Positions 34,807-44,593 of a stretch of DNA of 64,000 bases are shown piece by piece. The translations under genes were made by a program, and so were the position numbers. This DNA comes from Pholiota molesta (Eukaryota > Basidiomycota > Agaricomycetes > Agaricales > Strophariaceae), in the NCBI GenBank assembly GCA_014925825.1, contig JACGCK010000191.1, positions 21,660 through 85,659 of the forward strand. The letters run 5' to 3'. Within the stretch, counting starts at the first letter, position 1; each line of letters opens with the position of its first letter. The notes under the pieces are model-generated. The model saw only the letters and a list, made by a program, of their open reading frames with translations, had not been told where the DNA came from and made no database searches.

Positions 34807-36075
34807 CTAGTCGTCTTCGTCCTCTGGTAAATCATCTGAATCTAGTCCACATTCTTCTTGGGTAAGTAATTGTAAGCCTGGATGCTTCCGTAGTATATAT
34901 ACTTCTTTTGTCGATACACCAACCCAGATACCAACTAGAGACTGAATTCCCGAAACTTCAAGCACCTGTGGAGTGTCTCGGTTCCATTTTCCCCGAGGAA
35001 TGTGAAAAATTTTCTTGATTTCTTGAAGCGGGGTATATACGGCGAACGCGCGGTTGCCGAATCTTTCCCCGATTTGATAGAATGCGCGCGCTTCACCGAA
35101 AATAAGATTAAATTCATTTGTACCCGTAGTAGTGGCTGGTGCCTGGGCTTGTGGCATTAAAAGAGTTTTTGGGATTGGGTGATTGAAACAAACGCACCTC
35201 GAACCATTCTGATCGACGCATAGTATGGCTTTTTGTCCTGCTGAGTTGGCTGCATAATGTATTCCCATTTATCAATCTGGCCTTTCCCCACCGCCCGATG
35301 ATATTATTTTTAAGAGAATCCAAACCAATACCGAGATACTGCCCCAGAGCTTTGAGATCTGCTGATAGCTCCGTGTTTTCGTGCAGTTTGGTCCATGCAA
35401 TGGTGTGTCGTTGTGTTAGCTTGAATACAGTGGTTGGTGCGGCTTGTAGATTGGTACTTTCGGAGGGTTCAGCCAATTCAGTAGGATAATACAACCGGAG
35501 TATCTTTACTAGTTCTCGTTGATAGATAAGATTTGCGAGGTTGGCAAAGGGTGCTTTCTTGGAACGAATTTTGTGACTCATTTCTCCTATACTTCGTTCA
35601 ACTGTTGCTTGAGATCCTAGACGAATAGAACCATTCCATTGAATATGAATTGGAACATGAATGAGCTGGAAAATGCAAAGACGAGCTCGGTTGATTTTCT
35701 CGGGGTCCTGTCCGATGTAGATTAACTCGTAGTCCTCTAGAAATCGGGCAATAAGTCAATGAAGATCCTTGATCTTGTCTTCATTGCGTGGTTCCGTTGT
35801 CATTGCAAATTCAATAGCTTGGACAAAGCGCGAAAAATTCTTGAGAACCAATGGATTTATTGATAGCTCTGTAGCGATGGGAAGGATATATCAGTGGAGC
35901 AAAGCCATCCATTCGTAAACTTTATACTGACTTTGACGTTTCAGATGGGGATCGCGGATCGGTCCACAGAAGGAAGGAGGCAGTTAATATCATTTTTTGA
36001 TAAAAAATTAGTAGGTCCAAAAATTTTTTAGTGGCCCAATTCTTGAACCAACCAACCAACCCTTGGTGCGCTATT
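34807..36075 (-). pseudogene. Tnp2-like transposase, C-terminal half
   Basis: On the minus strand from about 35985: CGPIRDPHLKRQSQYKVYEW, WMALLH, then INPLVLKNFSRFVQA, ARFLEDYELIYIGQDPEK, RLGSQATVERSIGEMSHKIR, RELVKILRLYYPTEL, RHTIAWTKLHEN, and the tail VLEVSGIQSLVGIWVG and YILRKHPG. This is the usual C-terminal order of mushroom Tnp2-type transposases. Two Trp codons (in LLHW-Y and DLHW-L) read TGA, near 35900 and 35757, and there are frame changes near 35115-35270. About 100 bp of unrelated filler (36000-36060) replaces the catalytic middle. The protein is non-functional. Confidence 0.85.
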
Positions 36076-36732
36076 TATATTCCGCCACCCCCTTGAATAA
36101 TTGTATTCCGAGTTTTGTAATGGATAGAGGCAGGAAGATTAAGAATGATTAAAACCATGATCCATGTGTTTGATTGTTTCTTCATGGTAAGTTGCGCACC
36201 ATCGCTTGATAATGCAAAGGCCACATCCCGGGAATCCTGGAAAAGTCCAAGGCGTTGATTTTGCAAGATATGTACCTGAGAGTTTCCAAAATCAGAGTAC
36301 TGTAGTTTCGTCGCACTTCCAACCAAATGTAATGCCTCTTTTAGACATCGATCACGATGACGAAGGAGAGACGATGTTTCAGCATTGGCAAACATAGCAC
36401 GAATCGTTGCCATTACAGGTAGAATCTGGACTTTGGCACGCGGCTTTAATCCTCCAGATTGAGTCTGTAGATACCGAGGCTCGCCACATACAGGCTTTCC
36501 TTGTGGTGTATAATCACATCGAGTTTTAAGTGAATGATCTCCAGTATATGCCAAGCAGCTGCGAGGGCACATATCGACCTCACGGGGAGAGAAGTCGGTG
36601 ATCTGATAAGCTAATTGCTTAACACGATGAAGTGGTAGGATTGGAAAATTTGCCACTGCTTCAAGATTTTGGGCATGCCTTCGGTAAGCGTCAACTGTTC
36701 CATTTGTTTCAATCCACGCAATATAGTGACAT
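36075..36732 (-). pseudogene. Tnp2-like transposase, middle part
   Basis: The minus strand continues from the hAT-like insertion: HYIAWIETNGTVDAYRRHAQ, LPLHRVKQLAYQITDF, VDMCPRSCLAYTGDH, KPVCGEPRYL, LLRHRDRCLKEALHLV, DSRDVAFALSSDGAQLTMKK, then NTWIMVLIILNLPASIHY. CPRSC...C...C.EPRY is the family's zinc-ribbon-like segment. DGAQL holds the first expected catalytic Asp of the Tnp2 core. The frame stops soon after NTIIQGG, where the filler begins. Confidence 0.88.
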
Positions 36733-37822
36733 TAGTGATGAACACGGGTCAGCCTAACCCGCGGGGTTGGCGGGTAGGGTTGCATGGGGTCAGGGTACGG
36801 GTTGGCCAATCTCGACCCTCCCCACAACCCGTACCCCAGGCGCGGGTTGCGGGTCAACACAGCTTCATGCGTGCCCTCAAGCGTCTCCGTGCCGCGGATA
36901 CTGCAATATGTGCAGTATCTTTGTACACACAGACGGCAGCGGCGGCGCGTGTTGGTACTGTGGGTGCGGGACAATGTGGCGGGTGGTGCGGCCTGTGCGG
37001 GGCTGTTGTCGGGTGTACGAGCACCGCGGGACGACGTGGCGGGTGGTTCGGGGCCGTGGTCGGGCTGTACGGCCGCCGCGGGAAGATGTAGTGGGGTGCG
37101 GGGTCGTCGTCGTCGTGTGCGGGTGCCGCGGGACGACTGGTGAGCGGTGCGAGGTCGTGCGACATGGACTCATGTGCGGGCGCCGGGGCGCCGCGGGACG
37201 GCGTGGCGGGCAGTGCGAGGTCGTGGACGTCGCGAGCGGGTGACGTGGCACACCCGTCGGCCCAAGGGGACAGCGAGCGGGTGTGCAGCCGCTTGGTTTG
37301 AGCACACCGCCTCGTCGCGGTGACATGGCAGCACTCATGGACCTGGTGCGTGGTGGGCGGGGGTGGGAATGCGACAGCGAGAGTGGATGAGAGTCCATGG
37401 CACCTCGTCGTCGTGCATGGAGGCTGTGGGGAGGGGTTGTAGTCAGCGGCGAGCAATGTGGAACTGAGTAAGGGGCGTACCTTGTGGGTCTCCCGCTCCC
37501 GGGTCTCCCCTTGCTCTCTCTTCCCCTTCCTTCGTCGTTGGTGCACCGGAGTGAGCCCACATCCCTTGCAGAAGGGGAGGGGCGAGTCAGATGGCGTGGT
37601 GGTGGTGGTAAGTAGCGCCCACGCAGCACCGTCGAGCATTGACGCGCGTCTCGGAGTTTGCCGAGATTGACCCGTGCCGGTTAACCCGCCGGGTTTCTGA
37701 CCCCAGCCAACCCGCGTGCTGAGCTGGGGGTTACCCCGACCCCTGGCTGGGGGTTAGGGTTGGCTGGGGTAAGGGTACGGGTTGACCTTGGATGACCCGG
37801 GGTTGACCCGCGTTCATCACTA
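36733..37822 (-). mobile_element. Second hAT-like non-autonomous element, 1.09 kb
   Basis: The ends TAGTGATGAACACGGGTCA and TGACCCGCGTTCATCACTA are inverted with one mismatch. The flanks are TATAGTGT on the right and TATAGTGA plus three extra bases on the left, a near-perfect 8-bp duplication. It splits the Tnp2 frame exactly between SLKHY and IAWIETNG. Read on the minus strand it has the same splice-like module (GGGGAGACCCGGGAGCGGGAG ... CACAGCCTCC) and end module (CAGTATCCGCGGCACGGAGACGC) as the 33.8-kb element. CCCGGTT/GGGTACGGGTTG words crowd both ends. Confidence 0.85.
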
Positions 37823-38261
37823 TATAGTGTTTGAGTGAGATAATTTCTGAGGGTGAAAGTGGCTCCTTATATGGAGGTTCAGTTGGAGGTACAGGTGGTA
37901 GATGGTAGTCTGCATGAAGACGGTCTCGCAATTGTTGAACGACTTCTGGGACTCGAAAAAATGCATGGTCAAAGTCTGCAACATGGACTGGTATAGAACC
38001 TAGTTCTGGCTCGTCCGCTGGCTCGTCCATCTCCAGGTCTGAATCCAGTGGATCTAATTCATTGGCGCGAGGACTCGGACTTGTATCTTCAGAATCCCAC
38101 CATAATTCATCCTGAAGCTGACCGTTATTAGAATCTGGATCCAAGGCTGAAAACTCATCTGAAAGCATCAGATTATTCTCGACTGTAATTTCAGAGACAG
38201 GTATGTCGGCAGGCTCCTGGGAGTCAAACTCGTCTATGTCTTTTGGACTTCCAACATCCAC
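37823..38261 (-). pseudogene. Tnp2-like transposase, N-terminal part
   Basis: The minus strand reads MDVGSPKDIDEFDSQEPA, an acidic region (SALDPDSNNG, DSDLEMDEPADEPE), then VADFDHAFFRVPEVVQQLRD and YKEPLSPSEIISLKHY, where the hAT-like element enters. An upstream coding exon may extend to about 38530. The acidic N-terminus is usual for this family. Confidence 0.75.
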
Positions 38262-38581
38262 TTCAATCGGGTCATGTTCTCAGATTTTATTTAGTTGTGA
38301 TATTCGTACTCTATTTAAATGTATGTACCTGCATAATTTGCAGCTCTGATCCTACCATCCAAAGATCTGATTGTAAGATGTATGCGGTGCTGCAGATGTA
38401 TGCGCTGATCGTTATCAGTGCAAACAGCCAAGGCATTTTGATCAGATAGCAAATGTCGTTGGATTGTCCTTTGCTGTTTTTCAGGTGTATAGGGAAAGCA
38501 TTGTGAACAGCAGCAGTGCATTGCGAATTGCAATAGTGTTCAAGTTAGAGTTGAGGTCATTTAGATCACAAATGTTTATTA

Positions 38582-38891
38582 CTGTATCATTTCGACCCCA
38601 TGTTCAGTAACGCGTAACGCGGGGGTCAAAATGAACCTATCAAAAAAAATGTAACACATATTATAGATAAGTGAACATGTTGCTAAATGAAGAATTTCGG
38701 GACTCTATGCTCATAATCACAAATTTTGGCTCTATCTCACTGCTAAGTAGAAGGTATTGAAATTTTTGAAATTTTTAAAAATGAACCTCTTCCATAGTAG
38801 TAACCCACAATATTTGGTAATGAACATATGCATAAATGAACTTAGGCTGTAACGCGTAACATGGCCTGAACATAAGGTCGAAATGATACAG
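38582..38891. mobile_element. TA-flanked MITE, 310 bp, in the divergent promoter
   Basis: Inverted ends CTGTATCATTTCGACC and GGTCGAAATGATACAG are perfect over 16 bp and sit between TA dinucleotides (38580-38581, 38892-38893). The inner words TGTTCAG and ACGCGTAAC are also mirrored. TA duplication and CTGTA ends suggest the Tc1/mariner-pogo group. It lies between the divergently read transposase and SAP gene. Confidence 0.8.
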
Positions 38892-38962
38892 TATATAAGA
38901 AGATCGCCACACGTGGCCACTATATTTCATTCAGACCATTCTCCCGACATATCCAGGCCAGT

Positions 38963-41900
38963 ATGAATGACAACATATTTGGTGCTCTCAGTAGCCCAGC
39001 CTTTGGGACTCAACTAGAAGGCGAAAATTCTATGCCAATGACATCCTCATCCTTCCCCCATCCGAACTTTCCCTATTTTTCACAAAATACGCCCATAACT
39101 CCATCCTTCTCCGGGTCCGACAGAGGTGTCGGCATTGCGCGTATGAAGCTTTCCGACCTCTTCGTAAATCAACATGTCGAAAATCTATTCAATAAGTGGA
39201 CAGATGCAAACAACAAAGCTGAGCGCTACATCGAAGAGCAACATCGCCTGCTACAGCAAGTTAACTCCCTTCAAAATACGGTGTTTGAACTCCGCACTGA
39301 GCTGGCAACTGTGCAAACAAAAATCCAAGGGTAAGTCACCAAATGCTTAATCACAGAACATAAAAAGACCTCACAATTTGTATAGGACAACCAATGTTCA
39401 TTGGAATAATGTTCCATCTGCCGCTACTACCATCCAGCCTTTCGTCGGAACAGCAAAACCAAATGGTCGTCGTATCTCAAGGCCGGAGGGACTCCCGCAT
39501 AGCGTTCTATGGTTAGCAGATGATGTTCGGCAGTATGAAGGGCTTACCTCGGAATCGAACAAATCACGACCAAAGATGGAACTGTGTATTTGCCAAAGCG
39601 ATGGTTCCGTTATTACCGGTGTGGAATACAGTGCCCTCCAGGCGCTTATACGTCGCTTTGTCGCATTCGAATTGACCCCACTCTCAACACCAAAGAATCC
39701 AGCAGCAGGGAGCACACAGAGAACGAGGAGATGGTATCGAAAATGGTATCCCCAGAATTACCAAGAGGTTTTGAGGAGACTTGAGGAAGCAGACAAGGGG
39801 GCACCAGGATCAGAATTGTCCATATCGGGTTGGTTGGTTGGTTGGTCCCAGTGAGCCTTAAAAAAAAAACTTATATAGTTTTTTTCTCTTTGATTTTGGA
39901 GGATTTTTGGGCCTAATATAGCCTAATATCAGCTCATGTAATACTGTCAGAATATTTTTGACTGTTAAAAACACTCAGAACAGTCACCTTCTGTCACAGC
40001 AGTTGCTTTCGCCACATCTTTTTGATGCATACACAAACTCTGAAGCCAATCTAAAGCTAACCACTTATCCCTCTCACTGTCTTCTCACTCAGAACCCTTC
40101 AGATTGATCACCCAGACCAACCAGACCAAAACCAGAGAGACTCAAAACTTACTTCATGAGTTTTTATACCTTTACTTTACTAAGAATTATGGCTTCGAAA
40201 CAGTTGCTCTTTACAATGGTCAAGTAACCTGCCCCAATGATGGAAAAATATCAAGGTTGGGTTAGCAGGTCTCAAAAACCTCAGAAAGTGACACATAAAC
40301 TCAGAGAAGGGCATTGGGCATTGGTTGGGAACAGAGCAGGATTTGTGTGGGGCAATTTCAAACCAACTGATGCCATCAAAACATGATGTCATGTTTCCAT
40401 ATATAGCAATTTATTCCCACACTGGTTGGTTGGTTCAGCCCAGGTGGGCCTTAAAAAAAAATGACCCGATATGTTTTATTATATTTGTGGTGCCCCCTTG
40501 GAAGCAGAGCCACTTCTTGCCCTATGCGGCGGATTGTGGAAGGCAGATCAACTGGTTGGGCGACATCTATACTGGCTGGCCGAACAAGCGAAGAAGGAAG
40601 GAAAAGAAGCCGGCCAGAAGCGCTCATTCAACGCTGAGGGAGACCTAGATTTCGACGAAGAGTGGGGGGATCAAACAAGTGTTGATGCTAGCGCGAAGAC
40701 AGACACTGCCAGCAGTTCAGCTCCAAGGAAGAAGAGAAAGGCGGCAACGATGGCCATGGGAAAAGGAAAGGACAAAGGTAAGTCGATTGTTCGGTGTTCC
40801 ACATGGCTGCATTTGAGATTTGATCAGCTGATCCTTTTCTGATTATCAGAGAATCAGGATGTCGCTCCTGGGCCTCCAAGTCGGCCTATCTCCACGCCCA
40901 CAGTGCCTCTGCCCATCGCTATCGAAAATGAACTCACCACTCTGGGCCAGCCCTCTCTCCCACCACTTCCACCCACCGTTGATGATGATAACATCACTCA
41001 GAACAATGTCCAACCCAACGTAGATGCCGCATTCGATTCCTTCAAGACTCAGATGCAGCCACCCGATATTGGACGTTCACATGAACCTCTGTTGGATGTA
41101 ACGTTCATTCAAATAGAGAAAACACGTATGTCTAAATTCCTCTGAATCGCTTTCCTCATTTATTTCTAATACTCGACATGATATATGAAAAGTTTCATCT
41201 CTTCGTCGTAAGTTGCTCATTTTACTCCACTCATAAATGTGTATTTCTCACTGTCTATTTATTCACTCCACAGGCGAATTTTCTACCGATTTTCCGAACA
41301 TGACAACTGTAACTAATCTCTTTGACGCTATGGAGGCCAATCCGCAGTTCGGAAATACAACACCCTCGACCGCCATGCTCCATTTCATCGAAGCCATCGA
41401 GACTGCAGACCCCAACTCACCTGACTTCTCCGAAGACGACACAAACGCGCAGTGGGGTCATAAGCAACTGTCAGGAACTTGGAAAGGTATTCTAACGGGT
41501 TGGGATGCTGTAGGACGTTGTGACGTTGCTATATGTTTGCTTGCTGCATTGCTAAAAACGTGCAGAGTCGCTAGATATATCTGCTCTGAGCACAGAGTCA
41601 GAGCGACTTCTTTCTTATCTGACATGTATCTTGATCAGATCGTCAACCATACATGGGAGCTCTGGAAAGCTGCAGGCGGGGTAAGCCCTCCTTCCAAACT
41701 CGATGATGATGTACCTACTAAATTGAACTGTGTTGTATTCCCAGCCAATCTTGAAGGGCAAAGGCAAGGAATCGCCCGTACTCAACGCCTCTAATACCAC
41801 AGCAACACCTGCAATGACATCTACCCCTTCAACTTCACTTGCCAGTAGCTTAGAGTCGGATGCCGTGGCCGCTGGCATGACTCCAACCCGAAATGAGGTC

Positions 41901-42309
41901 GATCATCGAAACGAGGTCGAAAAATCATTGAGAGTAAGTTATTTTTACGTTAAATATTCATTGTAATCGGAGCCTGACATCCATCCTTCCCAGAAACTCA
42001 CGAAAGAACAATTGAAGGATATTTTAGACGCTCATAGCATAAAGACGACATCGCGCAAGAACCAGCCTACTAAGCCAGGTATAGAGATTTGACTTATTGC
42101 CTCTCGGTTTCTCTTCTCACTTTTTCCCTTCACAGAACTTGTTGCCGACATCTTGAATGCATCAATATCATCAGACAACACTATCTTTGCAGAGGTGCAA
42201 TCACGTCTCGATAAGGTGCGCTTATCGTTCGATGTTTCTGAACCTACAGCCTAATGTTTTCAAATAGCGTCTTCCTCGGAGTCGTAACAAGGCGTCGAAA
42301 GACGCGTAG
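38963..42309 (+). pseudogene. SAP-domain partner gene of the Tnp2-type element (interrupted)
   Basis: Exons from MNDNIFGALSSPAFG (38963-39330, coiled-coil AERYIEEQHRLLQQVNSLQN) through 39386, then VTLADDVRQYEG-type text and RRWYRKWYPQNYQEVLRRLE. A 0.63-kb insert interrupts at about 39830. Coding resumes with MFYYICGAPLEAEPLLALCG, a basic KKRKAATMAMGKGKDKG and Pro-rich exons, a 15-nt micro-exon at 41193-41207 (frame kept as TLSSLRREF), and WGHKQLSGTWKGILTGWDAV. The last exons carry a SAP motif (LTKEQLKDILDAHSI ... KPELVADILN) and end at 42309. SAP motifs bind AT-rich DNA. Divergent placement suggests a DNA-binding accessory, as TnpA is for plant CACTA elements; that is inference. Confidence 0.7.
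39830..40462. mobile_element. Unclassified 0.63-kb insertion
   Basis: It interrupts the SAP gene. Its outer edges are the inverted 10-mers CATATCGGGT and ACCCGATATG. Just inside are direct repeats: GGTTGGTTGGTT, then GAGCCTTAAAAAAAAA on the left and GGGCCTTAAAAAAAAA on the right. A related GGTTGGTTGGTT...GGGCCACTAAAAAA stretch lies on the minus strand at 36018-36062, in the filler of the dead transposase. No ORF or clear target duplication. Confidence 0.55.
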
Positions 42310-42557
42310 ATTTTTTATTGCATTTACCTTAGACTTTATTTGCTGTTTCGTAGCTTACATTACTTCGAGGACCAATATAATGTTTATTAAAGACTCATAC
42401 TGGAGTTGAATTGAAATGGCTGTAAGGCAATTAATGTGAAATTGACTCGATTCTACCATGACATTTCTTTGACAAGCTGTGCTGTTTTACTTGACCGCAC
42501 TCTGACATTTCCCCGACTCTTCCACAAACTTGAAAGAATTGAATTGGATACAGATTA
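42310..42557. other. 3' flank of the SAP gene
   Basis: AT-rich, no gene. It probably contains the transcript end. Confidence 0.35.
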
Positions 42558-43124
42558 CTGTACGTAATCAGGTACCTGGTCAGACTGCCATCCTGGTCAG
42601 TGCACAATTGCTCAACGAGGATGACACATAGAGAAGAGATATTAGGCTCGTTGGAAAGCGATAATTTACCTCTACAGCATCTTGTAATTTTAAACTGCTT
42701 TACTGCTCTATTTAATGCCATGTGTGCTTCTGAATGAAAAAACTGCACAAATCCCTTATTTTTAGAACACCTGAAATCTCGACAGCAATATCTTAGCAAT
42801 AAGAAAACCTTTCCCCCTAAAATAAAGTGTATCCTAGAGAATATAACAAGCATAACCTACTTCCAGAGCTATAAGCACTATATGCAACTGACCTTTGAGG
42901 AAAAATAGCACTGACCGAGTTACTGATAATTGTGAGAATTTGATACCTCGGCGGATTTTGCAATTTTGACTATGTTAGCTTCCCTTTCAAAGTCTCATAC
43001 ATCCAAATAGATATTTCTCAGATGCTATCCCACCTATAGATATATTTTTTGTGCAGTGAAGTGCAGAACTCGATGAACTACAGCCAAAAAGGTCTTTGGT
43101 GACCAGGTTCCTGATTACGTACAG
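42558..43124. mobile_element. TA-flanked MITE, 567 bp
   Basis: Ends CTGTACGTAATCAGG and CCTGATTACGTACAG are inverted, extending to about 26 bp with one mismatch, between TA dinucleotides (42556-42557, 43125-43126). It resembles the 38.6-kb MITE in its CTGTA start and TA target. No coding capacity. Confidence 0.82.
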
Positions 43125-43365
43125 TAGACATTAGGTGGACATCGACAGGATATGCTCGGGATATGCACTCGACTCTGACTCGACTACTATCCGACAGACC
43201 TCGGCTCTTTTCGGGATCAACACTAATTATGGAGTCATCACTGCCCGACTTCCACCTGACATAATTGCGACTCAAATGTCAGAGTTAGTGTAGCTAAAAC
43301 GCATTCTTGACATCGATCGGACTTTCCCCTACCTATCTCAGACATCAATCGGATTTTGCGTGTTT

Positions 43366-44584
43366 CACAGGGCGCAGTACCAAATAAATGTGTGTTATTT
43401 ATTTGGTGCTTATGTAATAGTTTATTTACATCACACTGCAGATATCTGACAACAAAGTATTCGGAAGATATTTGGTACAATTTAATAGATAAAAGTGTTC
43501 GATTTATCTGCTATATATGAGATGGTTTATCTAATAGAAACTTTGCAAATAAATTGATGCCCTTTATTTGGTGCATATTTACATGTTCAGCAGGTTGATT
43601 ATTAAATAACATATTTATATAACACAAACAAATAACATTTGAATAATGAGAGCAATGTTATTTGGTAGAAATATCTAGATAAATGAGGAGAGATTATTTG
43701 GTAGTTATTTGGTAGCAGATTTGCCATGCCAAAATGGCAAATCCAAAATTTGCCTCACCAAAGGGGCAAATCCAAAATTTGCCGTGCAAAAAACGGCAAA
43801 TCTGGAATTTGCCTCGTCAAAGGGGCAAATCCGAAATTTGCCATGCAAAAAACGGCAAATCTGGAATTTGCCTTGTCAAACTTGGGGCAAATTCGAAATT
43901 TGCCGCACAAAAAACGGCAAATCTGGAATTTGCTGCACCAAAAACGGCAAATCCGAAATTTGCCGCGCAAAAAACGGCAAATCTGGAATTTACCTCAGTG
44001 ATTTGCCCCTTTGACGAGGCAAATTTCAGATTTGCCGTTTTTGGTGTGGCAAATTTTGGATTTGCCGTTTTTTGCGTGGCAAATTTCGAATTTGCCCCTT
44101 TGACAAGGCAAATTCCAGATTTGCCGTTTTTTGCACGGCAAATTTCGAATTTGCCCCTCTGACAAGGCAAATTCCAGATTTGCCGTTTTTTGTGCGGCAA
44201 ATTTCGGATTTGCCCCTTTGACGAGGCAAATCTGCTACCAAATAACTACCAAATAATGTCTCCTTATTTATTTAAATATTCCTACCAAATAAAATTGCTC
44301 TCTTTATTTAAATGTTATTTGTTTGTGTTATATACATATGTTGTCAAATAATCAACCTGCTCAATATGTAAATATGCTCCAAATAAAGGGTGTCAATTTA
44401 TTGGCAAAGTTTGTACCAGATAAACCATCTCATATATAGCAGATAAATTGAACATCTTTATCTATTAAATTGTACCAAATATCTTCCAAATACTTCATTG
44501 TCAGATATCTGCAGTGTGATGTAAATAAACTATTTCAAAAGCACCGAATAAATAATACACATTTATTTGGTACTGCATCCTGTG
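43366..44584. mobile_element. Fold-back element: 1.2-kb near-perfect palindrome
   Basis: The two halves are inverted copies of each other over almost the full length, meeting near 43998. The termini are CACAGGGCGCAGTACC and GGTACTGCATCCTGTG, flanked by TTT (43363-43365, 44585-44587). The outer 350 bp of each arm is AT-rich (ATTTGGTA, AAATAAATGTG). The inner arms are arrays of a small palindrome, GGCAAATCYGRAATTTGCC, spaced alternately by GTGCAAAAAAC-type and TCGTCAAAGG-type linkers. All ORFs here (KSGICLVKGANPKF-like repeats) are by-products. It is inserted within the right inverted terminus of the Tnp2-type element. Confidence 0.9.
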
Positions 44585-44593
44585 TTTACTGAG

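Larger units (their letters stand above)
33544..44593. mobile_element. Tnp2-type DNA transposon, 11.05 kb with nested insertions
   Basis: The left end is CTCAGTAAAAACGCAAAATC. The right end, on the minus strand, reads CTCAGTAAA, then a nested element, then CACGCAAAATC, a 19/20 match to the left end. Direct copies of GGTGACT flank it (33537-33543 and 44594-44600). It carries a degenerate Tnp2-like transposase on the minus strand (34807-38261) and a divergent SAP-domain gene on the plus strand (38963-42309). Tnp2 is the enzyme of CACTA-type elements, which usually have 2-3-bp duplications. The 7-bp duplication and the CTCAG ends are therefore notable, and a Plavaka-like subgroup is possible. 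Six other insertions lie within it. Confidence 0.88.

Noticed and set aside
33780..37822. Telomere-like repeat (GGGTACGGGT, ACCCGTACCC)
   Set aside because: Confined to the ends of the two hAT-like elements; not a regular telomere unit.
43709..44235. CRISPR-like array
   Set aside because: Regular short palindromes with short spacers, but the spacers are two recurring linkers, the genome is eukaryotic and the whole is a palindrome.
43709..44241. ORFs with repeated KSGICLVKGAN-like residues on both strands
   Set aside because: By-product of the palindromic ATTTGCC array; both strands give the same peptide pattern.
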